This document shows positions 21,957 through 31,125 of a stretch of 40,394 bases of DNA, one piece after another. A program made the translations under genes and the position numbers. Below the pieces are notes generated by a model. The model was not told where the DNA came from. It saw only the letters and a list, made by a program, of their open reading frames with translations, and ran no database searches. Numbering within the stretch: the stretch's first letter is position 1; each line of letters starts with the position of its first letter. The stretch is from a virus, in IMG/VR virus record IMGVR_UViG_3300027734_000136, positions 1-40,394 of that record; one strand, 5' to 3'.

Positions 21957-23813
21957 ATGCCGTTAATTAACTTCAAGACAAACCTTACTAGCTTACGATT
22001 TGGCATGGATCAGCCTGGAGGCGGAGATAGCGGTCAACCATTTATTCAAGCTCCTATTGAGACTGTTAATACCCCTACGGATTTTAAAGACTTTTATGAG
22101 CTTAATAGAACTAGCTTAGATTACCCAGTAAGAGGGGGAGCGATAAGCTCTCTAGTAAATGGAACATATACTACTAAGGCAGCAGTAATAGATACTGAAC
22201 GTATAAAGAGGTTTTTTAAATCTGCACCACAAGGTACTGCTTTTATACAAAAACAAAAAGGATTACAGTTAACTAATCCTAAAACTCAAGTACCTAATTC
22301 ATTACAGTTTGTAGGATTATCCTTAGGCAATGCAGTTATACCCGTTACACAAGTATACAATCCCGCAAATACTATTGCACAGGTAGGTGTTCAAGGTACT
22401 GGAACTCACTTTAATAGACACGGTAATAGCCCTAGTGTATATGAATCTGTACGACAAACTTATCAATACATTGTAGGTGCACCTCAAAACAATACAACAG
22501 CCACTAATAGACTTTCTATTTTACGTGCTTTAAAGTTAATAAGCAATAAAAACTTTCTTGTAAGCTCAGATACAACTTATGCTATAGGAATTGACCCTCT
22601 TCTAGTAGATAGATTAGGTATTTCATCTATACAAAATCAATTATTCAATTATCCAGGAGGTCCAGGCTCTACTTACGGAGATGGCTTTACAAGAATTTTT
22701 AGATATACAGATACCGATGCTGCAAAAATAGAATACACTAATGGATTTACTGTAGCAGGAATTCAACGCCCTTACTCTGCTATAGCATTTACATATCAAC
22801 AGCTTGCTGCACAAGATACTCGTACAACTAATCCTGGATCACCAACTCAGGCTAAGATTCAAGACTTTAGAAAGCAAACAAACGACGGACAAACACCAGT
22901 TATTCCGTACAATGCGGATAACTACGGAGCTAAAACCGATATAGTTACAAGGTTAAATATTGGTAATCCAGGCGCACCTAGAGCTAGAGTTAACTATACT
23001 GATACTACTAATAATACCGGTGTAGATAAGTTAAATGCTTTAGCACCTTTTTACTTTAATACAAGCAATCAAAAGCCTTGGGATCTAGAAGACGATAAGG
23101 GAAATCTTTTAGCTACAAACGATATTATAAAATTTGCTTTTGAGTGTATAGATAACGATGATCCTGACGGGTCAACTGCTGCAGCTTTAGTTTTCAGAGC
23201 TTTTCTAGATGGCCAAATTAGTGATAGTAATCAAGCTAGTTATAATACGTTTAAGTATGTGGGTAGAGGTGAGACTTTTAGAACTTACCAAGGATTTGAT
23301 AGAAGTATTGGCTTTAGCTTTAAAATGTTTGCGCAAAGTAGACAAGAACTTAAACCAATGTATCAAAAGCTAAATCATCTCGTATCACAAGTGTATCCTG
23401 ACTATTCTGCAACTTATAATTTAATGCGCGGAAGTGTTGTTAAATTGACAATTGGTGATTATCTTTATAGAGTACCGGGTTTTTTAGAGAGTGTAAACGT
23501 GACTATTGATAATGGTAACACGCCTTGGGAAATTCAATTAAACGAATTTATAAACTCAGGAGATCCTGCTACTACTGCTCAAGCCTTTCGAACTGAAGCA
23601 ACAACAGGTATTAAGCAAGGAGAAGATGACGTAAGACAATTACCTCATATGGTTTCAGTACAATGTAGCTTTAAACCTATTATGGATATATTACCGCGAA
23701 GAGTAACTCTAAATAACAACTTTGTACCGTTGCTTGCAAATAACGGAGATTTCTTACAATCAACCGCAGTAGTAGCTCAAGGTGTTATTAACCAAGCAAG
23801 TCAAACACAGTAA
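21957..23813 (+). CDS. Large tail/baseplate protein, tube-like C-terminal region
   Basis: A 618-residue protein. The N-terminal 330 residues are Gly/Asn/Thr-rich structural sequence. The C-terminal third contains GRGETFRTYQGFDRSIGFSF, the helix SRQELKPMYQKLNHLVSQVYP, VVKLTIGDYLYRVPGFLESV, and PWEIQL followed by LPHMVSVQCSFKPI. Alternating strands with one long helix and the ending SVQCSFKPI fit the tube-fold domain seen in tail tube initiator/cap proteins (gp48/gp54-like), but I cannot match it to one T4 protein. Position between tape measure and LysM wedge protein supports a place at the tube-baseplate junction. Part of the virion; identity uncertain. Confidence 0.6.
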   Translation: MPLINFKTNLTSLRFGMDQPGGGDSGQPFIQAPIETVNTPTDFKDFYELNRTSLDYPVRGGAISSLVNGTYTTKAAVIDTERIKRFFKSAPQGTAFIQKQKGLQLTNPKTQVPNSLQFVGLSLGNAVIPVTQVYNPANTIAQVGVQGTGTHFNRHGNSPSVYESVRQTYQYIVGAPQNNTTATNRLSILRALKLISNKNFLVSSDTTYAIGIDPLLVDRLGISSIQNQLFNYPGGPGSTYGDGFTRIFRYTDTDAAKIEYTNGFTVAGIQRPYSAIAFTYQQLAAQDTRTTNPGSPTQAKIQDFRKQTNDGQTPVIPYNADNYGAKTDIVTRLNIGNPGAPRARVNYTDTTNNTGVDKLNALAPFYFNTSNQKPWDLEDDKGNLLATNDIIKFAFECIDNDDPDGSTAAALVFRAFLDGQISDSNQASYNTFKYVGRGETFRTYQGFDRSIGFSFKMFAQSRQELKPMYQKLNHLVSQVYPDYSATYNLMRGSVVKLTIGDYLYRVPGFLESVNVTIDNGNTPWEIQLNEFINSGDPATTAQAFRTEATTGIKQGEDDVRQLPHMVSVQCSFKPIMDILPRRVTLNNNFVPLLANNGDFLQSTAVVAQGVINQASQTQ

Positions 23814-23815
23814 TA

Positions 23816-24124
23816 ATGCAATCAAGATATAAAAATATACCTGTCACAAGACTAAATTTAACCGGAAGTACTTACTACGAGACTAACATCTACCCAGAAG
23901 TACAGCCAACTAATTCTGATTATTATGTTATTACAACAGTTAATGATCGATTAGATTTAATCGCACAAGACTTCTATCAGGATTCAAGTCTGTGGTGGGT
24001 TATTGCATCAGCAAACGCTTTACCCGGGGATTCAATATACCCTCCTATTGGTATTCAATTAAGAATTCCAATCAACCTTAAAATAATACTAAACAATTAT
24101 AATTCTGTAAATAATGGATTCTAA
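23816..24124 (+). CDS. gp53: LysM-type baseplate wedge protein (gp53-like)
   Basis: A 102-residue protein whose residues 36-86 form a LysM-like unit: YYVITTVNDRLDLIAQDFYQ, then SSLWWVIASANAL and a PPIGIQLRIP ending. The pattern of DRLDxIAxxxYxDxxLWWVIAxAN and a final PxGxxLRIP is typical of gp53-type wedge and tail-spindle adaptor proteins of contractile systems. In T4, gp53 bridges neighbouring baseplate wedges. Its last 11 bases overlap the start of the hub-like gene. Confidence 0.8.
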   Translation: MQSRYKNIPVTRLNLTGSTYYETNIYPEVQPTNSDYYVITTVNDRLDLIAQDFYQDSSLWWVIASANALPGDSIYPPIGIQLRIPINLKIILNNYNSVNNGF

Positions 24125-27100
24125 TATAAAATTATCCAATGTTCTCGGCGCTCCTTTTCGAAGCTATGTCTTATCTCAGTTTGATATAAGAGCTAATCGT
24201 AACAGTACTGGCGGAACAGCAGAAAATAAAAGGGGTCTTGAAGAGGTTTTATTTTTAGCCAATAAAACAGCATGGGTACGTCTTGCATCCTCTGTTAATG
24301 TAATTGGTAGAACTTTAGAAAAAATTAATGAGAATGAAAAAGCAGCTAAGCCATACGACGTTACAACTAAGCAAATATATAATGCTCTAGGAACAGGACT
24401 ACTTGATAAAGAAGATAGTTTAGCACAGGATTGGATACTTGAAGCAGGCACTTCTGTACAAGTTGGGGACGGGATTAACTTAAGAGAAGGAATAAGTGCA
24501 GATAATAGAGCAAATCTTACAGGTGTTACATTAGGTGCTTACGGTCTCGGAGGTACGACAGAACTAGGATTTGTTCCAATGCCTGGTCTAACTTCTGTAA
24601 CAATAGAAACTTTAGGACGTTTAGGTTCATTAAGACAAGCTACCGTTAATTTTAGAGTTAACAATTTAAACCAGCTTAATGTTATTGAAGCTCTTTATTT
24701 TAGGTTAGGTTATTCTATGATACTCGAATGGGGACATACACAGTACTACCTTAATGACGGTACCTTTCAAACAGATAATATATACGGAATTGAAGGGCTT
24801 TTTAATGATAATTTAAGAAAAGAAGATATAATAACTAAAATTAATACCAAGACGAGAGAGACAGACGGAAATTACGGAGGAATGTACGGTATAGTAACCG
24901 GATTTAACTTTAATGCCACTCAAGATGGAGGCTACGACTGTACTGTAAAGTTGATAGGTCATGGTGCTATAATGGATTCAACGAAAGCAAATCAATCCTA
25001 TACTTTACCAGCTGGACAGATTGAAGAATATGAAAGACTTCAAGAGTATATCTTAAAACAGATAGCTATACAGAAAAAAATTAACGAAGATCTTGCAGCT
25101 CAATTAGCTGCCGGATCTGCAAATGCACAAGTAAAACCTGCAGAGCCTCCAGAAGCTGCATCAACATCTCTTACCGAGCTTTATAAGCTTATACATAAGT
25201 ACATACATAAGGAGAGTACATATACCTATACAAAGTTTTTAATTGAATACGGATTTCCAATACCTACTGTAGAGGCCTTAGAAGCTAAAGCATTTGGAAG
25301 TATAGACGGACCTCTTTCTGGCACCGAATGGGTCGTCTTTATCCCAGATAGTGCGTTTAATGTATTTACAGATCCAGCCGTAAAAGCAGGATATATTAAA
25401 AAGTTCGCAGGCTTTTATATAAGACACCTTACTGAATTTTTAAGAGTACAAACTTCAGACACCTTAGGTGCAAGCTTAGATCTTACTGTACTTAATAGAC
25501 TACTAAAAGAAGCAACATTTGGATATGACGATGGAACAGGTAAAGAGACTGACGCATTAGATTTATTTTTTGATTTAAAAGGTTCATATTTAAATAAAGC
25601 GATAGGAGCTATAGCTACTTACCAACTCGGTCCAAAGGGTAGAGAAGTACCTATTCCTGGTAAGATAGAAGGAACTACAGGCTACGAGGGTTGGCCAGAC
25701 TTAGTTAGTACAACGTACGGAACTCGATACGACAAACCGTTTTATCAGGAAGATAACCCGAATTCCACAGTAGAGCAGTATATTGTAGGATATGTTGACC
25801 TAAAGATAACAGTAAACGTGCCTGCAGAATGGGTTAACTATTCACCTACCGCAAATCAAGTAACTACTGCAATAGATCAATGGCTTGGAGGAGCCAATTC
25901 AGTGATTTATCCTGCGATAAGTCTAAAACATAATGGCAATAAAAAAGCCAATAGTGTCGCCCCTATTTTAGATAATGACTTTACAATTACTGCAACCTGG
26001 ACCGGTATCAAAGTACCTAACGTTGCGTATAACGGCCCAAAAGAGCAAGCAGATGTTACTGCCGATTTTAAAGGAAAGGAATACCCAGCAATTACCCGCG
26101 CTAATAATGTAGCTCCATCAGTACCCGTTACACTAACTATAACTACTAATAACCTTACTCCTTTTTACGATTTTAAAGTAAACGGTAAGAAGTATGACGC
26201 AACCGGTAATAGAGCTACTTCAGCAAATACCGGAACTGCAGACACTACTATAACACAGGCGGATATAGCTCAAACAAAATCTCCTGAAGGATTTAGTTCC
26301 GCTTTACAAGCCATGCTTACAATCGTACAAGCACAAGCACAAGCAGCAGCATTAAAGAAGACAGGAGTCTATGTACATGATATCTTAGAAACTACAAGAA
26401 AGTTTTATACAGATGGAGCTCTAAATAATGTCTTTGATGCAACAGGTAAAACAACTAACCCAGACTTTACAATAGTTAAAGGTGAAAATTTTACAGAATT
26501 TAAGTTATTAAATTATGCAATAAAAGGCTTTAGTAGTGCTATAATAGGGGATAGCTCAGTAGAGACGTATAAGAAAGTTGATGCTGTAGATTTTAAAGCC
26601 CTTTGCAAAGCTTATGTTATAAAATACAAACAGGGCGGAGTAGAAGGTGTTGTAAATGATGTTAGATCTCCAACATACATAACTCTCGGATACTTACTTG
26701 CGTTTTTAAATAATATGTGTTTAATTTACGATTCTAACCAATCTCGTAAAACAGGTGCACCAGCTGTAAGTACAAACCCAATAGGCACTAAAAAGCATCC
26801 TTTTATTTACATTGATTTTAATCCAACAACTAATTTTTGCTTTACTATACCTCAACAGTTTTCTATAGATCCTACTATATGTATGATCCCTATGCAAAAA
26901 GGTCAAAAATACTATAGAAAACTTTTTACTACTGATGAGATTATAAAAAAACTTTCCCCACCGCTTTTTAATACAGAGACAAATAACGTAGTAACACAAG
27001 ACCTTGAAAAAGGAGGAGCAAGTTTTACGACAAATGATGGAACAGATTCTGCTAAATATAAAGGCAATCTAATGAGTATACTTGTAAATACACAGTACCT

Positions 27101-28610
27101 ATTAGATCTATGCCTTAATATGTCAAGAAACGATCCTGAACATGCAGTCAACCTTAAGCCTTTTTTAGATCAAATTCTAATAGATATTAATAAGTGTTTA
27201 GGAGGAGTAAACTCTTTTAGAGTTAGTTATCTAGATGAATCTAATACGATACAAATAGTAGATGACCAATGGGTACCTTTAAAAGATACAGTATTAAGTC
27301 AGACAGAACAAGGTGCAAAAAATGCTACTACTCCCGTAACTTCCGGACAATTACCTTTAGACGGATCTATTATTGCATCTCCAGAAGCACCAGGATCAAT
27401 ATCAATAGTAGGAACAAAGAGTATAACGAGAGAATTTCGCCTTAATACTGTAATTTCTTCTAAATTAGCAAGTAAAATTGCAATATCTGCACAAGCAGAA
27501 ACAGGATCAGTAAACTCTAAAGACCATTCTCCGTATAGCCACTTAAATACGTTTTATGAAGATAGGTATTCCCGATCAAAAGAAGATCCTACTATAGGAA
27601 ATAATGCTACTGTAGTAAACAAAAGCGGAGCTACTTCTGACCAGGAAGCAGCAGATTTATTTAATAGTCACGTACAATGTTTATATGGTAAATTTGAAGG
27701 GTATAACCCTAAAAATATCGAAGCCGCTAAGAACTACTACCTTGAAAGAATGTCTAAAGCAAAATCATCAAATCCCCTAACTAGTGCCTCTCCGTACATA
27801 CCTCTTGAGTTAGAGTTGACAGTAGACGGTATAAGCGGTATAATGATGATGAATGGTTTTACTGTTCCAAATGATAGGTTGCCTTATACCTACCAAGGAG
27901 AAGGCGGTAAGACTAAAATTGCCTTTATTGTAACTGGGTTAGTACATACTATTCAAAATAATGAATGGCTAACTAAGATAAAAGGACAGATGATAAAATT
28001 AAAAACACCAGTACTAATAGAAACACCTGGAAAAAGATCAGATGCCTTACAAATATCTTTAGCTTCTATAACTACACTAAGCGATGAATTTAACAGCAAG
28101 TACCCGTGGAGTGCTGGCTTTATTAGTTATGTAATGAAACAGGCAGGAGTAAGTAATTTTCCTTATAATTCGTATCATAGTGAATATGCGCAAGCTCTAA
28201 GAAGTAAACCTAACGGCTGGCAGGTCTTAGATCCAGGTAAGACCAAAATTCAAGCAGGAGATCTAGTAGTAGCAAATAGAAATGGAAATACTCTGACTTT
28301 TACGACCAGAACTTGGTCGGGAGCAGGTCATGGAGATATTATAACTGCTGTAAACGGTAACGTAGCTACAGGAATTGGAGGTAATGTGGGTAATACTGTA
28401 GGGAAAAAGAGTCTTGCATTAAGTGGAGGGCAGTTAGGAAAAACTGATTACTTTGTAGTACTTAGACCTCCTCAAGGTGATACAACTAGCATAGTAAATA
28501 AAGCATTAGCAGAGTATGATTTATGGCATACAAATAAATGGAAGGAGACATCGCCAGATGCTTTACCTTATTTAAGAGAATATTATAAAATAATAGGTAT
28601 AACTATATAG
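24114..28610 (+). CDS. Very large baseplate hub-like protein with DUF2272-type domain
   Basis: A 1498-residue protein. The N-terminal 300 residues (GFVPMPGLTSVTIETLGRLG, ALYFRLGYSMILEWGHTQYY, GYDCTVKLIGHGAIM) look like hub proteins of T4-type marine phages. A long insert-rich middle follows (about 310-1230), then another hub block at about 1245-1300 (PLELELTVDGISGIMMMNGF, FIVTGLVHTIQNNEWLTKI). From 1330 it has a papain-like DUF2272 core: PWSAGFISYVM, GDLVVANR (about 1382), GHGDIITAV with H1406, and GIGGNV (about 1421). In place of a catalytic Cys there is Ser1333. The tail at 1460-1498 resembles the part of DUF2272 that normally comes first. Probably sits at the tail tip and may act on cell wall. 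Confidence 0.75.
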   Translation: MDSNIKLSNVLGAPFRSYVLSQFDIRANRNSTGGTAENKRGLEEVLFLANKTAWVRLASSVNVIGRTLEKINENEKAAKPYDVTTKQIYNALGTGLLDKEDSLAQDWILEAGTSVQVGDGINLREGISADNRANLTGVTLGAYGLGGTTELGFVPMPGLTSVTIETLGRLGSLRQATVNFRVNNLNQLNVIEALYFRLGYSMILEWGHTQYYLNDGTFQTDNIYGIEGLFNDNLRKEDIITKINTKTRETDGNYGGMYGIVTGFNFNATQDGGYDCTVKLIGHGAIMDSTKANQSYTLPAGQIEEYERLQEYILKQIAIQKKINEDLAAQLAAGSANAQVKPAEPPEAASTSLTELYKLIHKYIHKESTYTYTKFLIEYGFPIPTVEALEAKAFGSIDGPLSGTEWVVFIPDSAFNVFTDPAVKAGYIKKFAGFYIRHLTEFLRVQTSDTLGASLDLTVLNRLLKEATFGYDDGTGKETDALDLFFDLKGSYLNKAIGAIATYQLGPKGREVPIPGKIEGTTGYEGWPDLVSTTYGTRYDKPFYQEDNPNSTVEQYIVGYVDLKITVNVPAEWVNYSPTANQVTTAIDQWLGGANSVIYPAISLKHNGNKKANSVAPILDNDFTITATWTGIKVPNVAYNGPKEQADVTADFKGKEYPAITRANNVAPSVPVTLTITTNNLTPFYDFKVNGKKYDATGNRATSANTGTADTTITQADIAQTKSPEGFSSALQAMLTIVQAQAQAAALKKTGVYVHDILETTRKFYTDGALNNVFDATGKTTNPDFTIVKGENFTEFKLLNYAIKGFSSAIIGDSSVETYKKVDAVDFKALCKAYVIKYKQGGVEGVVNDVRSPTYITLGYLLAFLNNMCLIYDSNQSRKTGAPAVSTNPIGTKKHPFIYIDFNPTTNFCFTIPQQFSIDPTICMIPMQKGQKYYRKLFTTDEIIKKLSPPLFNTETNNVVTQDLEKGGASFTTNDGTDSAKYKGNLMSILVNTQYLLDLCLNMSRNDPEHAVNLKPFLDQILIDINKCLGGVNSFRVSYLDESNTIQIVDDQWVPLKDTVLSQTEQGAKNATTPVTSGQLPLDGSIIASPEAPGSISIVGTKSITREFRLNTVISSKLASKIAISAQAETGSVNSKDHSPYSHLNTFYEDRYSRSKEDPTIGNNATVVNKSGATSDQEAADLFNSHVQCLYGKFEGYNPKNIEAAKNYYLERMSKAKSSNPLTSASPYIPLELELTVDGISGIMMMNGFTVPNDRLPYTYQGEGGKTKIAFIVTGLVHTIQNNEWLTKIKGQMIKLKTPVLIETPGKRSDALQISLASITTLSDEFNSKYPWSAGFISYVMKQAGVSNFPYNSYHSEYAQALRSKPNGWQVLDPGKTKIQAGDLVVANRNGNTLTFTTRTWSGAGHGDIITAVNGNVATGIGGNVGNTVGKKSLALSGGQLGKTDYFVVLRPPQGDTTSIVNKALAEYDLWHTNKWKETSPDALPYLREYYKIIGITI

Positions 28611-28613
28611 AGT

Positions 28614-29297
28614 ATGTCGTTAAAGTATTATCCATTGAGTAGAGTAGAGACAAACAAGTATACTAGAGGTAATGAATTTGTATTACCTGACGGAACTACC
28701 TATGCCGGGAGATATTATGCAACTTACAATAACAAATTTTTTACAGGTATAACTCCAGCCTTAGGAACAAATATAGAATTAATTCCGATAAGCCTTTTTA
28801 GGGCACGTAATAAGACTAATACTGTTCTTACCAATCCTATTAATAATATAACTGTAATACCTAGTTCTTCTGCTGCTTATGATCAAGCAAATAGACAACT
28901 TGCCGGTAGTTTAATAGAATTAAACCCTTACATACCTATACCAATAGATGGTGATTACGCAAGAGGTTATTTTACAAGGTACTTTGCTAAAAAAGTATCT
29001 GGAACAGGGTTTATTATGGAGATTTCAGAGCAAGACTGGGCTCAAGTAGGAAATGGAAATGTTGATAAGGGACTACTATCGTACGAAACTGCAGATATGC
29101 TTTGGCAATTAACAGGACCAACGTACGATACAAGAAAATCTCAGTATCAAATTATAGGAGGGGTTTACACTACTAATAAACGTGTAACAGAAGCAAAACA
29201 AAAAAGCTTTAGAGGTATTGTAGAGTATATTGGAGGGGATTATACTAAATTTGCAAAAATAACTGAAGTATCAGTTGCTACTTCGGGAAGTATGTAG
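28614..29297 (+). CDS. Hypothetical structural protein
   Basis: A 227-residue protein starting three bases after the hub stop. The N-terminal FVLPDGTTYAGRYYATYNNKFFTG is repeated in style with strands and aromatic turns; GDYARGYFTRYFAKKV and GFIMEISEQDWAQV lie in the middle. The N-terminal YxGxYYxxxxxxFxTG pattern occurs in small proteins of many marine T4-like phages near baseplate genes. It has no catalytic motifs, signal peptide or membrane segment. Likely a baseplate or neck part by position. It is the last gene of the tail block. Confidence 0.6.
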   Translation: MSLKYYPLSRVETNKYTRGNEFVLPDGTTYAGRYYATYNNKFFTGITPALGTNIELIPISLFRARNKTNTVLTNPINNITVIPSSSAAYDQANRQLAGSLIELNPYIPIPIDGDYARGYFTRYFAKKVSGTGFIMEISEQDWAQVGNGNVDKGLLSYETADMLWQLTGPTYDTRKSQYQIIGGVYTTNKRVTEAKQKSFRGIVEYIGGDYTKFAKITEVSVATSGSM

Positions 29298-29299
29298 TA

Positions 29300-29314
29300 T
29301 ATTTACTGTAAATA
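29300..29314 (+). repeat. Perfect short palindrome TATTTAC-T-GTAAATA
   Basis: Seven-base arms with a one-base centre, in the gap between the tail block and the polymerase-like gene, ending 6 bases before its ATG. It resembles the inverted repeat at 7194-7209 and may be a degenerate promoter-like motif or a repressor site. Confidence 0.4.
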
Positions 29315-29320
29315 AAAGTT

Positions 29321-30616
29321 ATGTATTTCATTGTTGAGACCGAAGAACAGCTTTCACAGCTGCCTAGACCTGAAAAATGCTTTGTTGAGTTAATGGCTCT
29401 TTCTGAACATACTCATCCAGCTTTAACTACACCGTGCGTCTTATACTATAATGATTTTAAGAAAGGATATATTATTCCAATTAACCATTCAGAAGCCTTT
29501 TCCCTCTCTATCGATCAAATTCAGACCTTTTTAAAAGGTATCCCTAAAATATACTTATTAGATAAAAAATGGCATTCTTATTTTTTAAATCTAACTAACG
29601 GAATTGATTTATTCTTTACTGTACTTGATATAGAAGGTAAAATTCCAGACGTACAATGCTATACACCTGTACATTTAGACTACTACGAGAAGTTTAAATA
29701 TTCCTCACAGGTAAATACCTTTATTCCGATCTCAAAGCATTACGAAAGATGTGAATGTATGTTTGAAATGGTTAAAGACTATGCAGGAAGAGAGTCAAAT
29801 GCTGAATGGCAGAACAAATACACTGAAGTGTATAAATGGGTAGAAGAGCAGGGAATCTTAGTAGATGAAAAGCTCTTTGATAAGTACTTTGAAACTCCTT
29901 GGAAAGGGAGATCTTTAAGGGATAGTAGGGTTTATTCGAGTTATAACCTGTATAATATTACTTCACGTCCTACTAACGCATTTAATAGTATAAACTTCCT
30001 TGCTTTTAATAAAGAAAATGGCTCTAGAACGGCTTTTATACCGGAAAACGATGCTTTTGTAGAGTTTGATTTTGACGGATATCATTTAAGGTTGATTGCC
30101 AATAAAATGGGAACTGAAATACCGCAAAATGAGTCAATTCACGAGTATTTAGGTAAGCAGTACTTTGAAAAAGACGAATTAACGTCTGAAGAATATCAAG
30201 AAGCTAAGAAAATTACGTTCAGACAGATGTATAACGGAGTAGAGGATGAGTATAAGCACATTGAATTCTTTAAAGACGTAGCAATCGCAGTAGATGCCAT
30301 GTGGACTACCTATAAAGGAAGCGGTTTTTTGGAATTACCGAATAAAAGAAGACTTACACTAGAGAATGCTAATCCTCAAAAGCTATTTAACTACTATATT
30401 CAATGTTTAGAGACAGTAAACAACGTTAAAAAACTAGATAAGCTAAAAAGCTATCTTCAAGATAAACAAAGCAAAGTGCTTTTAGTTGTATACGATTCGA
30501 TATTAATTGATTATGCAGCATCAGACGGAAAAGGTACCCTATCTCATATTAAAGATATCCTAGAAGCGGATAGATTTAAGGTAAAGGCTAAAAAAAGCAA
30601 TAACTATAACTTTTAA
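29321..30616 (+). CDS. Family A DNA polymerase-like protein, short form
   Basis: A 431-residue protein with the palm/finger motifs of DNA polymerase I. YSSYNLYNITSRPTNAFNSI corresponds to the template-binding TxTGRxSS region. Motif A is EFDFDGYHLRLIA with D250 and R257, motif B is K296xxxF300 then Y304-N-G306, and motif C is VVYDSILID with D392 (normally HDE). The first 110 residues resemble the exonuclease domain (YIIPINH, KIYLLDKKWHSYFL) but lack the usual acidic metal ligands. Both catalytic aspartates of the polymerase are kept, yet several side residues differ (His in place of the motif A Glu, Tyr/Ser around motif C). Much shorter than T7 polymerase (704). Polymerase activity is likely but not certain. 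Confidence 0.72.
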   Translation: MYFIVETEEQLSQLPRPEKCFVELMALSEHTHPALTTPCVLYYNDFKKGYIIPINHSEAFSLSIDQIQTFLKGIPKIYLLDKKWHSYFLNLTNGIDLFFTVLDIEGKIPDVQCYTPVHLDYYEKFKYSSQVNTFIPISKHYERCECMFEMVKDYAGRESNAEWQNKYTEVYKWVEEQGILVDEKLFDKYFETPWKGRSLRDSRVYSSYNLYNITSRPTNAFNSINFLAFNKENGSRTAFIPENDAFVEFDFDGYHLRLIANKMGTEIPQNESIHEYLGKQYFEKDELTSEEYQEAKKITFRQMYNGVEDEYKHIEFFKDVAIAVDAMWTTYKGSGFLELPNKRRLTLENANPQKLFNYYIQCLETVNNVKKLDKLKSYLQDKQSKVLLVVYDSILIDYAASDGKGTLSHIKDILEADRFKVKAKKSNNYNF

Positions 30617-30629
30617 CACTAAGAACGAA

Positions 30630-30638
30630 CTATTTATT
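30630..30638 (+). promoter_or_regulatory. Motif CTATTTATT directly before an ATG
   Basis: An exact copy of the recurring motif, but it touches the ATG at 30639. If it is a promoter, a message from it could not include that ATG, so this copy may have another role or be chance. Confidence 0.25.
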
Positions 30639-31058
30639 ATGGAATTTATACAGTTAACACAAGATCAATTGAAGAATAAGTTATTTTGCACATTCTCTCC
30701 TAAAGACAAGCTAGAAGAGGTTTTAGATACGATTAAATCCGAATACGTAATCATGTACGGAAAGATATTTGTATTAGAATCTGAAGATTCTGATGAATTT
30801 TTGTGCACTTACAATATTGAAGTTCAAAGTACTAATACAAGAGTACTTCCAAATACAATACTTTTACATAGAAAGAAGGAAACTAATACGTTATACACGA
30901 TTAACAGTTTAAACCTTCTAATTAAATCCCTAAACGAGGGAATCTTAGACACGTCCTTTAGAGTAGAGTGGCAGAATTACAGAAATACTGTACTTCTAAC
31001 TCAAGGCGACGACTTAAGAAAACTTTCTACAAAAATCCACAAAATAGTTAACTTATAA
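30639..31058 (+). CDS. Hypothetical protein in replication block
   Basis: A 139-residue soluble protein. FLCTYNIEVQSTNTRVLPNT, LLHRKKETNTLYTINSLNLL and VEWQNYRNTVLLTQGDDLRK suggest a compact alpha/beta protein. It looks conserved in style with small proteins in T4-like marine phages near recombination genes, though I cannot name the family. Located between the polymerase-like gene and the SSB. A terminator-like structure covers its end. The start at 30639 is the only plausible one, as the next Met is residue 39. Confidence 0.6.
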   Translation: MEFIQLTQDQLKNKLFCTFSPKDKLEEVLDTIKSEYVIMYGKIFVLESEDSDEFLCTYNIEVQSTNTRVLPNTILLHRKKETNTLYTINSLNLLIKSLNEGILDTSFRVEWQNYRNTVLLTQGDDLRKLSTKIHKIVNL

Positions 31059-31077
31059 GTTGCTAGTTCGGATTTTT
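31031..31077 (+). terminator. Nested hairpin with T-tract, possible terminator
   Basis: AAAAATCC (31031-31038) can pair with GGATTTTT (31070-31077), enclosing the perfect 12-base palindrome AACTTATAAGTT (31050-31061); a T-run follows to 31079. It overlaps the last codons of the preceding gene and comes before the SSB promoter region. The long loop makes it less sure than the hairpin at 18254. Confidence 0.4.
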
Positions 31078-31125
31078 TTACTTACATTTCCTTATAAAGT
31101 AAATTTTAAACTAAAACAATAAGTT

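Noticed and set aside
26721-27151. Two overlapping reverse-strand frames in the hub gene
   Set aside because: Opposite a long, conserved-looking coding region; compositions are antisense-like and they overlap each other.
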